Assembly: GCA_024734495.1 (NCBI GenBank)
Contig: JALMQS010000621.1
Span: 992,001 to 1,056,000 of the forward strand
Length of the DNA stretch: 64,000 nt
From: Forficula auricularia
Taxonomy: Eukaryota; Arthropoda; Insecta; Dermaptera; Forficulidae
Direction of reading: 5' to 3'
Part shown: piece after piece, positions 10,613 to 19,841 of the stretch
Layout: each line of letters opens with the position of its first letter
How positions within the stretch are numbered: position 1 is the stretch's first letter
Program-made: the position numbers and the translations under genes
The notes under the pieces: generated by a model
The model's input: the letters and a program-made list of their open reading frames with translations, nothing else
The model's database searches: none
What the model was told of the DNA's origin: nothing

Positions 10613-11510
10613 TTAAATGTCAAATTATCGAAATTTACAGCTGTAAGCTAATAAATTTAAATCGGCCCCTAATTGGTCTCTCTCTCTCTAACAAGTTTCA
10701 ACTTTCGAAATCAAACTATTTACTGACGAAATATTGCTAAATCCTTAAAATTTGCTGACAGTGTACCGGTATCTAAAAAAATATACTTTTTCCCTCCATT
10801 TTATTTTTTCTTTAAACAATCCTTGTAAGGGAAAAACTCCCCCTTCCAATACAATATATCATAGCGACAGAGTTAGCTCAATTACTAAATATCCTTTGAA
10901 CAGCTAATCTACCTTAAAATATGTCCATTTGATATATGTATTTATTAATTAATCGTTATCTCTATAATACTTGAGTCTTTTTATTAAAAGATCATTAAAT
11001 TTAAATTAAGCTCACCCGATGGTGTATTTAAACATAGATATAAATTATACCTAACGAAAAAGAAAAATTACATTGCGTGCACATTAAAATATATTTATAG
11101 GCTCTCTGAAGAAAATCAATTGGGAGATTATAATGTGTTGTTTAAGATTATTTTTTCAATTACAACTGAATTTATTAACTTGGTATTAGAAAAACAGAAA
11201 TAATAACTTTATTTAAAAAGTGTAGGTATTGTAACTAAATTTCATATTTTTTATGAGATAGTCTCATCAGAATCTACGACGTTACAACAACAATTTCAAG
11301 AGTGGTTTTTATGTTTTGTAAGGGAATCCTATTGGTAGACATTAGTCCATTTCTATTTAAAAACCCCCAATCTAGGTGATTTCAGGCGAAACTTTCTTTC
11401 AATAAACGACTCAATCAGCAAAGCATAAAATCTTATATGAAAATATATTTATACCAGGACTAAGAATCTCTCTCATTTCTCCGCGTGTAAACATATAATA
11501 CAATGTTAAA
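10176..11510. repeat. AT-rich spacer with a TA microsatellite
   Basis: A pure TA repeat runs at about 10575-10611. The rest shows no gene, RNA or element boundary that I can support. Confidence 0.5.
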
Positions 11511-11511
11511 A

Positions 11512-11645
11512 AAATTGTAAATTTACAAGATTGTATATAATAAAAAAAATACTATATTAAATTGGTATAATCACATCAACTCATTGCAAAAATAAATAAA
11601 TAAATTGTAACTTTACTTTTTCTTGTATTATAATTAGATACGTAT
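11512..11645 (+). repeat. Direct repeat, copy 1
   Basis: This stretch is repeated in the same orientation at 12018-12160. The shared words are ATACTATATTAAATT, CTCATTGCAAAAATA and TTACTTTTTCTTGTATTA. The second copy lies inside the TIR element at 11866-12245, so this is probably a relic of a related element. Confidence 0.6.
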
Positions 11646-11865
11646 TAGTAAAAAATATGTTGTAAGATTACAATACTGGTATGTACCTAATATGTATTAC
11701 TAAAATGTTTTGAGGCCGGACTTCCCATTTTTATAGTAAAATTATATAAGCAATTTTTAACAGTGTGATCATATAGCGAAATAAACGGTAGAGGCTCTAC
11801 CGAAGAGCTAATTTATTCTTTATGATGAAACAAATGCCGATAATAGTATTCATAAATATAGATTA

Positions 11866-12245
11866 TAATGAGTTTGAAGTTGAAGTTGGTGGTGTTTCAC
11901 ATAATAAAGAAAATGAATAAAATAAATTGAATTAAAACATGTAGTTCATCAGCCGAAATTATATCAGATAGAGAACTACAATGTAATTTTTTTGCAAATT
12001 TACTACATGTTTACAAACCAAATAGAAAGGAAATTCACAAGATTGTGTAGGTATAGTAAAAAAAAATACTATATTAAATTAGTAAAATCACTTTAGCTCA
12101 TTGCAAAAATACAAAAATAAATTGTGACTTTACTTTTCTTGTATTAATTAAGAAATTTTTAACAGTGTACATGTTTTAACTCAATTTGTTTGATTCATTT
12201 TCCTTACTGTGAAACACCACCAGCTTCAACATCAAACTCATTATT
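11866..12245. mobile_element. TIR element (MITE-like), about 380 bp
   Basis: The ends are inverted copies of about 70 bp. The left runs from ATGAGTTTGAAGTTGAAG through GGTGGTGTTTCAC (11867-11940); the right from ACATGTTTTAACTCAATT through GTGAAACACCACC to ATCAAACTCAT (12170-12243). There is no coding capacity. I could not decide a target duplication, so the superfamily is open. Confidence 0.75.
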
Positions 12246-12373
12246 TAACAAAATATTTCACCATCAACCAACATCGCGTTCCCTGGGACTTTTATTAATA
12301 AATCTAGTGTTGAAGGAGACAATAAAAGAGTTTGTCTTCTGCTGGAATTATATATTTTATTTATTTATAACGA

Positions 12374-12408
12374 GACTATAGTTTCGAGGGCTTTGCTCTC
12401 TTCATCAG
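12374..12408 (-). ncRNA. Hammerhead ribozyme-like core (copy 1)
   Basis: On the minus strand the order is CTGATGA, A, GAGAGC-AAA-GCCCTC, GAAA, CTATAGTC. These are the invariant boxes of a hammerhead ribozyme (CUGANGA and GAAA) around a stem II, with a palindromic stem III (ACTATAGT) and the cleavage triplet GTC. One stem II pair is mismatched here. One extra base sits between CUGANGA and stem II; the chrysanthemum chlorotic mottle viroid hammerhead has an extra base at this position. Activity is untested. Confidence 0.65.
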
Positions 12409-12480
12409 TCTATTACAATGTATTCACATGAATTAATTTATGAATTCATAAATTAATTCCTGTGAATACATTGTAATAGA

Positions 12481-12515
12481 CTGATGAAGAGGGCAAAGCC
12501 CTCAAAACTATAGTC
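12481..12515 (+). ncRNA. Hammerhead ribozyme-like core (copy 2, GAAA box mutated)
   Basis: The order is CTGATGA (12481-12487), A, then a perfect six-pair stem II GAGGGC-AAA-GCCCTC (12489-12503), then AAAA in place of the invariant GAAA, then CTATAGTC. The G-to-A change at 12504 hits the catalytic core, so this copy should be inactive even though stem II is intact. Confidence 0.6.
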
Positions 12516-12993
12516 TCGTTATAAATAAATAAAATTTATAATTCCAGCAGAAGACACACTCTTTTATTGTCTCCTTCAATATATAAAAATTCTGCTACTC
12601 TCTGCAAAAACTTTCAATTTAAATCTAGTGTTGTGTTCTATTAATGAGAACATGAGAACAAGTTATTTCCTGAATGGTGTATTCAAATTTCTACCATTAA
12701 CTTTTTTCAATGGGATCGGGATTAAGAAGGTTATAGTTTTTCGGAAAAAGTACTTTCTTTATTTAACCCATGACATATTTTCTTTCGTTATCATGTTTAT
12801 GGGGAACTAGATAAACAAAAAAGATCTAGGACTTTTAAAATATGAATATAAATAATTGAATATTTTTGAATGAATTAAAACCCTCCAGGAATCGCCACCT
12901 GAACAATTGATAAGAAACTATATTTGAAAGGAGCCAAGGAAAAATAATTTACTTTTTTGTTCAGTTTTGGTAGGTCACAATTCTTCGTCACTA

Positions 12994-13235
12994 CTTTTAT
13001 AGAGTTTATTTATTTATTTATTTATTTATTGTCTCCGGGAACAAAGCCCATTTAGACAGCACATCAGTAAAGTGTTAGTAGGGTTAGTGAGGGAGCCGAG
13101 TTTTAGCCGGTAGAAATTTTATGTCAGCCAGGATCGAACCCCGGCCTTCCGCTCCAACATCGTCATCATCGATGCCGAAGCGGGGCTAGCGCGTTAGCCA
13201 GCTCGGCCAACCCGACTCCCCTTTTATAGAGTTTA
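12994..13235 (-). repeat. tRNA-derived SINE (type E) with a 15-bp target duplication
   Basis: CTTTTATAGAGTTTA occurs perfectly at 12994-13008 and 13221-13235. Between them, on the minus strand, is a leucine/serine-tRNA-like head (GTTGGCCGAGCTGG, then a B box near GGTTCGATCCT at 13130-13140), a short body and an (AATA)n tail ending at 13009. The perfect duplication shows a fairly recent retrotransposition event. It is not a working tRNA gene because the head runs straight into the SINE body. Confidence 0.85.
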
Positions 13236-13606
13236 ATAGACAAATAATTTAGATAGAATAAAATTATCTTGACTTTTTCTAATGTGTTTTGTGACCTGAT
13301 TTGCAAAGGATAATCACGCTCTCTATCGAAATCGACATTTTAGTCGGTCTTGAGACTTTTACCATGTGCAGAGAACCCCATCTGACTTTAGACTTATGCG
13401 AAAGGTGAGCGAGGGAAAATATAGAATTTGATTATTTTAACCTTTTAAGGAAGTTTGAGATTGAATAATTTCAAACAGACATTAAATATTTGTTTAAAAA
13501 AAAAAATTATAGCTGTTTCAATTACAATTAAAATTCAATCAAAAAAGATGTACAGCTCAATTTTTTTCTTGATTTTTAATAAATTCATATACTTATTATT
13601 ATAGTG
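13236..13606. other. Spacer, no gene seen
   Basis: Only A/T-rich sequence without recognisable features. Confidence 0.5.
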
Positions 13607-13682
13607 AAGCCGGCTGAGTTTATTCGAGCTTTAGGATCAGAAGGCCTGAGTTTAAGGCCTATCCAGTGTAAAAAAAATTACC
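13607..13682 (+). repeat. tRNA-like SINE head fragment (type G)
   Basis: A GCCGGCTGAG start and a degenerate B box (GAGTTTAAGGCC) suggest a tRNA-derived SINE head. The fragment is short and the identification weak. Confidence 0.4.
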
Positions 13683-13807
13683 TGATACAATCTGAATCCA
13701 GGGGGTCGGATAGGCTAGGCGGTAGCGTGTCATCCTGGACCCAGGTTCGAATCCGACTCGTGGCATCCGGCTAAAATCTGACCCCCGGGGTAGGAACAAA
13801 TTTAAAT

Positions 13808-14002
13808 AAAATAAATAGTAAATGGATGTTAATGAAGGCAGTCCACGGTGATTGTAAAAAATAAGACTATAATGGATTTATTATTTTACATTTATTTGTT
13901 AAACCGACGTTTCGGAGATTTGTTCTCTGCCTTCATCAAAATCCAATTACATATTTATACCAGTCCATCTCCTAAAGAAAAACGCTATCAAAATAAATAG
14001 TA
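13808..14002 (-). mobile_element. 169-bp hammerhead-type element nested in a SINE, 13-bp target duplication
   Basis: AAAATAAATAGTA is duplicated at 13808-13820 and 13990-14002 and flanks a 169-bp block that splits SINE type B. The block shares GGCAGTCCACGG with similar blocks at 5153 and 63631. On the minus strand it holds TTGATGA, an extra A, an imperfect stem II, GAAA and CGTC (13906-13939). No protein is encoded. Its size, ribozyme core and target duplication resemble the small non-autonomous hammerhead retroelements described in animals; that link is inference. Confidence 0.7.
13906..13939 (-). ncRNA. Hammerhead ribozyme-like core (GAAACGTC class)
   Basis: Minus strand: TTGATGA (first base differs from CUGANGA), A, an 18-nt hairpin closing with GG/CC and an inner GAGA/TCTC, GAAA, CGTC. 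Stem III ACGT is palindromic and too short for a hairpin, which would require pairing of two molecules, as known for short-stem-III hammerheads. Confidence 0.5.
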
Positions 14003-14105
14003 TCGTAAATGGCTTATGGCTAGAAAGGCCGAAAAGCCAAAAAAAAATCTGAATCTATGAGGCACTGGCTAGTGTGATAGGAAATTTGGTCAATAACCTA
14101 AGCTA

Positions 14106-14328
14106 ATGGGGTCAGGTTGGTCGAGTGGTAATGTGGGCCTTCTAATCTCGGGTTCAAGCCCGACTCGCTACAAACCGACTTTAATCTGATCCCTACATAA
14201 ATCAGAAAAAATTAACTAATACATACAACAACATATACATACATGTAACTAATACATATATAATATCGTAAAATGGCTATCTAATGGCTTATACGGAGAA
14301 AGCCAAAAAAATAAACCCGCAGCTAAGG
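14106..14328 (+). repeat. tRNA-derived SINE (type C)
   Basis: GGTCAGGTTGGTCGAGTGG is a tRNA-like A-box region and GGTTCAAGCCC (14151-14161) is a B box. The 3-prime end (ATGGCTTATACGG, GAAAGCCAAAAAAA) resembles that of SINE type B, so the two families share a tail but have different heads. Confidence 0.7.
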
Positions 14329-14385
14329 AGGCTTTTGATTAGTAGTTCTCTACCCTAGGGCTTTGTAATGTAATGTAATCTTTGT

Positions 14386-14748
14386 CAGCCTCCGTGGTGT
14401 AATGGTCAGAGTAACTGACTGGCAACCCGGAGGTCTCGGGTTCGATTCCCGGCTATACCCAGACATTTTTTCTGTAAGTATAGGGTCTGGTAATAAAAAT
14501 TAAGTGGGAGATAAAATTAACCGAATTTATCGCGCGGAGAATTTACCACTGCTCGAAGCCCCTAAAACCTTAATAAATTGGATATTGAATTGTATCTAAG
14601 TTTCTGAGATTGGCTCGTGATCCCGACTTCTTTTCCTTCTGCTCTGTTCTTTTCACGATGGAGGGGCCAGCCCATACTGGCCTTTAGGGGATCCACCTTC
14701 TGGTGTATCTCCTTCTCACATCAATATCATTAAAAAAAAAAAAATCTT
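14386..14748 (+). repeat. tRNA-derived SINE (type D)
   Basis: The unit starts GCCTCCGTGGTGTAATGG (A-box region) and has a perfect B box, GGTTCGATTCC, at 14439-14449. A body of about 280 bases follows, ending in a run of A at about 14732-14743. No anticodon stem can be drawn, so it is not a tRNA gene. Confidence 0.8.
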
Positions 14749-15290
14749 GTAGAGGGTGAGACACTGAGACAGGCACGTGGCCTGTCTAAGTCACGTCAGA
14801 TTTTTTTTCAATTTCAAAACAAATCTCCTTGGTGAAAAATTTAATTATATATCTTGAATGATTAATGAGAGGAACTTTCAATGACAGCCGATGTCAAATG
14901 AAAAGCACATAGAGACCGAGAGAATGACGGATAAGGTTTTTTTTTGAACCTAGATACAATATAAAAGCTTTAAAGGATTGCAATTCTATTATCCCTTCAC
15001 TTCCGATGAGATGAATGTATCTATAAAAGTAACTAACTCCTCTGGGAACTGTTCGAGTGAAATAAGACAAGAATCTCGTTGACGGTTAATTATATAAATT
15101 GTACCTACACCACTTTCCCTTAGTAAAATCAAAATATATAAATTGTGCCTTAGCGCTCTCGAACACCCGACTACCCATATGTAATTATAATTGTGTAGAA
15201 TTTTTTTTTTTGAAAATATCTCAAAAATGTTTTCTACCTTAACAAGAGTAAATCAAAGATGAGCCTTGCTTGATAAACATACATTTATAT
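14749..15290. other. Spacer, no gene seen
   Basis: Nothing recognisable apart from short T and A runs. Confidence 0.5.
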
Positions 15291-15563
15291 TAAAAAAATA
15301 CAAATCTTTTATAAAAATTCTAGAACACGTTTATTTTCAGCCAAACGTTTCGGGAGAATTTCTCCCTTTTTCAATGGTAAAATTTTCAAAAAAGTAAAAG
15401 AAAAAAAAATTGCTTCCTCTAAAATTTAGAAACCAACACTGTTGTTGTAAGTTTGGCTTTCTGAATTTTAGAGTAGGATTGAAAAGCAGAGAAATTCTCC
15501 CGAAATGTTTGGTTGAAAATAAACGTGTTCTAGATTGGTTTATAAAAGATTTGTATTTTGTTA
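15291..15563. mobile_element. Foldback element with a hammerhead-like core in each arm
   Basis: Arms run from about 15291 and mirror around 15427 (ATACAAATCTTTTATA at 15298-15313 pairs with 15541-15556). Each arm holds a copy of the same core. Left (15344-15374, minus): a perfect six-pair stem II GGGAGA-AAT-TCTCCC, GAAA and CGTT, but the first box is decayed to TTGAAAA. Right (15479-15509, plus): TTGAAAA, a damaged stem II, GAAA and TGTT. The two short frames reported on opposite strands here are mirror read-throughs of the arms. Confidence 0.7.
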
Positions 15564-15634
15564 ATATTTCAAATACAATCAATAAATATTTTTTTCTCAT
15601 ACATATATATTTATATATAATTTTATTTTTTGAA

Positions 15635-15663
15635 GACTAGTTTCGAAGGCCTTCGTCTTCAGT
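15635..15663 (-). ncRNA. Degenerate hammerhead-like core
   Basis: Minus strand: CTGAAGA, C, GAAGGCCTTC, GAAA, CTAGTC. The boxes fit CUGANGA and GAAA, but the stem II loop is lost and stem III is shortened. It is a decayed relative of the cores at 12374 and 57268. Confidence 0.4.
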
Positions 15664-15711
15664 GTTTTTTTTTTTATATATATAAATATTTTATTTATCG
15701 AAAGAACTATA

Positions 15712-15929
15712 TTATATATATTTTTGGCTGAATGGGCACAGAATAAACCCTTAGATGGTGTGCTACATTTGTAATAAGTATAAAAATGAAGATCTATTTC
15801 ACATTTTAAATGTTTGTCTGATATACGATGCGTTGAGGGAGGTTTATTTGAGGGCTCTATTTAGAATCTTTTAAATTTTTGGGACATTTTAAAGCCTTTG
15901 AGCTTGAAGGAGCTGAGGAGCTTATATAA
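15712..15929 (+). pseudogene. LINE C-terminal fragment, direct-repeat copy 1
   Basis: One frame reads CYICNKYKNEDLFHILNVC and YDALREVYLRALF, a cysteine/histidine cluster typical of the C-terminus of jockey- or R1-like LINE proteins. It ends exactly at the A that precedes a Helitron start. The same block is repeated at 16241-16459; by eye the only difference is one G (three Gs here, four there), which shifts the frame in this copy. Confidence 0.7.
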
Positions 15930-16240
15930 TCTATATATATAAAATAGAAAAGTATGTGGATATATATGTATGTGGAAACGATCTGATTGGCCAGTGCATA
16001 GCCAATGCCAAAGCGTTAAATTATTAGATCGATTCTGATTGGTCAGATAGTGATCGTGCTTAGGCAATGTGTTAAATAAATCTTTCCTTATTCTTCCTTA
16101 TTTTTGAATCAATTTCATTCAGCACATTCTTTCGATACTTACAGTAAGATTTTAAATTTCAATTGATTAAATTGGTATGAACGAGACGCTCCCCGCCAGG
16201 GGCTAGGTGACGCCGGGCCGAAGGCCCGGTCGTCAGCTAG
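15930..16240 (+). mobile_element. 311-bp non-autonomous Helitron
   Basis: It starts TCTATATATATAAAATAG directly after an A and ends in CTAG directly before a T, the canonical 5-prime TC, 3-prime CTRR, A/T-target layout. Eleven bases before the end is the perfect hairpin CCGGGCC-GAA-GGCCCGG (16213-16229). The segment before the hairpin (CGAGACGCTCCCCGCCAGGG) matches the 910-bp Helitron at 60996. No Rep/helicase is encoded. It lies exactly between two nearly identical LINE blocks. Confidence 0.85.
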
Positions 16241-16513
16241 TTATATATATTTTTGGCTGAATGGGCACAGAATAAACCCTTAGATGGTGTGCTACATTTG
16301 TAATAAGTATAAAAATGAAGATCTATTTCACATTTTAAATGTTTGTCTGATATACGATGCGTTGAGGGAGGTTTATTTGAGGGGCTCTATTTAGAATCTT
16401 TTAAATTTTTGGGACATTTTAAAGCCTTTGAGCTTGAAGGAGCTGAGGAGCTTATATAATCTTATTGGGGGTGCTTTGCGTCTCCGTGCATTTATTATAA
16501 ATGAATGAGGGAG
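16241..16513 (+). pseudogene. LINE C-terminal fragment, direct-repeat copy 2 with natural continuation
   Basis: The first 219 bases repeat 15712-15929. Here the frame continues past the repeat as LRSLYNLIGGALRLRAFIINE and then a stop at about 16504, so this copy keeps the original downstream flank. It has one internal TAG and lacks the upstream reverse transcriptase domain. Function: C-terminal part of a retrotransposon protein, now dead. Confidence 0.7.
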
Positions 16514-16800
16514 GGAGAGGAAAGAATATTATGAAAAGAATGTATTAGATGAAGGAGGAGGTAAAGACTGCTTGCTTTTTACAATTCATAATATATTCAC
16601 AATTTTTTCTCAATTCTTGTATTGAATTTTCTAATTCTTCTTCTTTCATGTGCCATACTCGATTCTTAGCGTCGGAGATTATTCTGGAGAGTATCCTCTC
16701 CATTGTAATTTTCCTGGGAAAATTTTTACAAGGGTAGTTTCCATGCCATTGCCTTCTAATTCTATATATACAATAAATAAATAAACAAATAAATCAAAAT
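16514..16800 (+). repeat. Retroelement 3-prime region with SINE-like end
   Basis: The stretch ends with GGGAAAATTTTTACAAGGG, CCATTGCCTTCTAATTC and an AAAT-type tail at about 16770-16795. A related end is at 40810-40860. The 62-residue frame at 16549 lies in this repeat and has no recognisable domain. Confidence 0.5.
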
Positions 16801-17243
16801 AATATTTAATGAAAGGAAATTAACGAGTTTATGTCTTAAAAGTAAACTTCATAGATATTTACTAATTTCTAATGCCATTAGATTCAGAGAAATCTTGATG
16901 AAACCGGATGAAAATGTGATTTAAAAGTTCTTCGTTCTTTCCCACTTTTAGAATTTGAATTTTCCTAAATATTTATGTCTTAAAACTAATTTTCATAACT
17001 TTTTCAAGTTATTAGCTCCAGTTTTTCCGGATCGAGATCTTTTTGAAGTCTCTTTGAAGTCTGGTGGGTAAACAAAAAGCTGTCTTAAAAATTTGAAGTA
17101 TTTTGGTAGGGTTTTATTAGTTCTTTTTTCGTCTCTTTTGGGGAGAGGGGTTTGTTAACTCTCATTCCATTTAGAGATAGGAAAAGCAAGGGTTGGTTTT
17201 GAAATTAGGCTGGAATAAGGAAATCTCTGCGTTGCTAATGTAA
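16801..17243. other. Spacer, no gene seen
   Basis: No feature recognised. Confidence 0.5.
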
Positions 17244-17245
17244 AT

Positions 17246-17449
17246 ATTTTGTTTATTTTTTTTTTGGGCTTTTCGGCCTTTTTAGCCATAAGCCACTTTA
17301 CGATACTATATATTTATTTTTCAAATTTGTCTCTACTCCCGGGGTCAGATTTTAGCTGGATGCCTCGAGTCGGATTCGAACCCGGGTCCCCTGGTTAGCT
17401 CGCTGTCATGCTACCGCCTAGCCTATCTGACCACCCATTTTGTTTATTT
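17246..17449 (-). repeat. tRNA-derived SINE (type B, copy 2) with a 13-bp target duplication
   Basis: ATTTTGTTTATTT is duplicated at 17246-17258 and 17437-17449. On the minus strand the head GGTCAGATAGGCTAGGCGG, the B box GGTTCGAATCC and the end GGCTTATGGCT, GGCCGAAAAGCC and poly-A are all present. It is the most intact type B copy in the window. Confidence 0.9.
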
Positions 17450-18135
17450 AAATTTTTGTTTTTTAGATAGTAGATATTGTTGAAATGGGTAGTCAATCCA
17501 GGATTGGGACCGGAAGTATATAGGTGTTAAAATCAGTGGTGGTTTTGTTATGAGGATGATTCAGATGGTTTTTAGATTATAAGAATTTAGGGAAGAATGG
17601 TATTAATTTAAATTGGTCTGGTTCCTACTAATTCAGATATTAATATGTAGGTTTGCATTCATTTATAGGATCTGGCATTGATTTATTGAGCAGTCTATTT
17701 ATTACTACTTGGGATTATAGTATGATTAAATCAATTATGATGTTTGTCAAGTCCTAAAGTCCTAGAGTTGTACAAAATTTTATTTAGTTCTCACAAGCAG
17801 AGATTAGCTGAGGTAGAGAGAGGTCATACCAACCTTGTTAAGGTTTTGACCAGGTTTCCTTAACAACTTATGGCAAATGCCGGGATGGCGTCGCTTGCTC
17901 CTGATATCGGGTTTTTGCGTGGAATTTGTAAATTACTTTTTGTCTTTAGATGGAAATCTATGGTCACATTATTTGTTAATGAGCATACATTTCTATTTTT
18001 TTTTTGTACTTGTTTATTATTTGTTAAATTGTTGTACTGTAGCTAGATTGTATTGGTGTTTGGAGGACCTAGCCACCGAGGACTTGTGCCTCTAAGCAGG
18101 TCGAGGAATAAAGATCTATTTATTTATTTATTTTA
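17450..18135 (+). repeat. Probable LINE 3-prime region with polyadenylation signal and TATT tail
   Basis: The end GAGGAATAAAGATCTATTTA followed by TTTA repeats (18103-18132) has an AATAAA signal and a short tandem tail, the layout of LINE ends. The 72-residue frame at 17877-18095 has no recognisable domain. Upstream limits cannot be set. Confidence 0.45.
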
Positions 18136-18640
18136 AAATGAAACCATTTGGCTAATATTATCCCTCCCATAAACATATTAATAAATTTGATTAATTTTGA
18201 ACATCTTTTGTGTTTGCTCTTTTAGAAAAATCTATCGGCAAATAAACATGTTAACATTGAATTGTTTATATATATTATAAAAAAGACACCCCGGTATATG
18301 TATAAGCTTATCTATATCAAACAAAAAATTACAACCACTTTGATTTACCCTTAAAAATCAACACCTCTTCTATTCTTGACAAGAAAATCCTTTTAATTTC
18401 ACTTTTTCCTCCAATTTATTAAAACATTTTGTGTTTTTCCACTCAAAAAAGTATCCTAGGTAATAATAATATGATTTAACATTTATATTGTTTTGCATTT
18501 TGTTAAACATACACATGGGACTGACACGCAAACCCTAAAATTCTATATTTTCTAAACCTAAATGCAAGAACAAAAGGGCGTCTTTATTCGAATTTCATAT
18601 GATAAGATTAAATAAAATGTGCGAAAGAAGTGAAAAACAT
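18136..18640. other. Spacer, no gene seen
   Basis: No feature recognised. Confidence 0.5.
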
Positions 18641-18649
18641 TTCTTGGAA

Positions 18650-18765
18650 AAAGATTAGCGACTGGGCAGGCGGCCGGGCTGCGTTTCGCCTCAGTCTTTA
18701 CCGTTAAGTGAGTGCGAGTGTTCGAGAAACCTGGGCGTCTTCTCCAGGTAATAACTACTTTCCCC
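18650..18765 (+). other. GC-rich island ending in a donor-like site
   Basis: About 90 bases (18657-18745) are much richer in G and C than the surroundings and match nothing else in the window. They end in CTTCTCCAG followed by GTAATAAC (18746), a plausible 5-prime splice site. No plus-strand frame is open across the island, so if it is an exon it would be untranslated. A regulatory element is equally possible. Confidence 0.35.
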
Positions 18766-19840
18766 ATTAATATAATTAATTCTAAGCTATTATCTATGTT
18801 GTCAATTCTTTAATAGATTATAATTTTAATATTATATATAAAAACTTATATTTATTTTTTACAATATTTTCATCCGAACTTCAACCAATGAATATTTTTA
18901 AAATTGGTTAATCTTTCAAATTGTATTTTTGTTAATGCATATTAAAAATAAATTCATGTATAGAGTAAACAACATTTGTTTTATAGGCTAAATTAACATA
19001 ATTATTTTATAATAAAGCATTTTGGTCATAATCGAATACATGAGTTGATGAAAATTTGATGGTTTTTATATTTTTGGAAAATATTTAGTGGTTCATTGTC
19101 ACTTTTGAGCTACCGATTTAATCTTATTAATATAATCGCGTATATTTAATTTAATTTTTTACACTAGATAATATTCTATTAAACCTCAGTTTGCCCACCT
19201 GCAGTTGAACTTGAGAGGAGGTCAATTTCAACATTGTCCATTATTGGCTTTGAACTATTTAGAGATTTACACTCTAAAGCGATTTAGTTTCCTACATTTT
19301 GACCAAAATCTAATAAAACAGCTTTTAATAAATTGATTATAATTTTATCTTGTAATTTCTTAGTCTAGAAGATTTTTTCTTTTTCCTTGATATAATTTAT
19401 TAGCAGGACTTAATGACATTTAATTTTCTTCAATTTTAATTGTTAATGCAATTAAAGAAGATACATTTGAATAAACTCTAATTTAAATTCTAATTAAGAA
19501 TTACAATTTCTCGTCTTTGAATATGGTAGGTATATCTTTTGGAATATTTACTTTTTTATTGTAACATAGTGAGATTATTATTGTTGAATCATTACTATTG
19601 CAAAAATAATGAAATAATTTTTATTAATCCTAGAATGAAATCTGATCTAGGATTTTGGACTCCTGATGGGATGAACCCTTCTGAAATATGATATAAATCA
19701 GATATCTACCAAGATCTAAGATTTAAATTGGCCTTCTCTCTTTTCGTATTTATTCAAATTTTATTTTTTAACTTGATATTTTCAATGATAAAAAATAACC
19801 AAGAAACTATAACGCTAATAATAAATCAAAAACCTAAATG
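18766..19840. other. Spacer, no gene seen
   Basis: A/T-rich sequence with no recognised feature. Confidence 0.5.
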
Positions 19841-19841
19841 T

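Larger units (their letters stand above)
12310..12579. mobile_element. 270-bp near-perfect palindrome (foldback) with two hammerhead-like cores
   Basis: Base 12310 pairs with 12579 and the mirror axis is 12444.5 at TGAATTCA, with no net indel between the 135-bp arms. Each arm carries the same hammerhead-like core in opposite orientation (12374-12408 minus, 12481-12515 plus). The 14-mer TAAATCTAGTGTTG flanks the region at 12299-12312 and 12620-12633. This could be a target duplication of an insertion that includes a further 40 bp on the right. Those 40 bp (TCTGCTACTCTC, AAAACTTTCAATT) match 57961-57997 in the related element, supporting one family. Confidence 0.85.
13701..14047 (+). repeat. 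tRNA-derived SINE (type B, copy 1), interrupted
   Basis: The head GGGTCGGATAGGCTAGGCGG, a perfect B box GGTTCGAATCC (13744-13754) and the body up to AAATAGTA are followed, after a 169-bp insertion (13821-13989), by the usual end ATGGCTTATGGCTA, GGCCGAAAAGCC and poly-A. Complete relatives lie at 17252-17436 (minus) and 37862-38045 (plus). Confidence 0.85.

Noticed and set aside
14386..14460. Possible tRNA gene (also at 37, 13130, 13744, 14151, 31675 and 37900)
   Set aside because: Pol III boxes are present, but no cloverleaf with a clear anticodon arm forms and each head runs into a SINE body and tail.
16549..16737. 62-residue frame after the LINE C-terminus
   Set aside because: It lies in a retroelement 3-prime region whose end recurs at 40.8 kb, and shows no motif.
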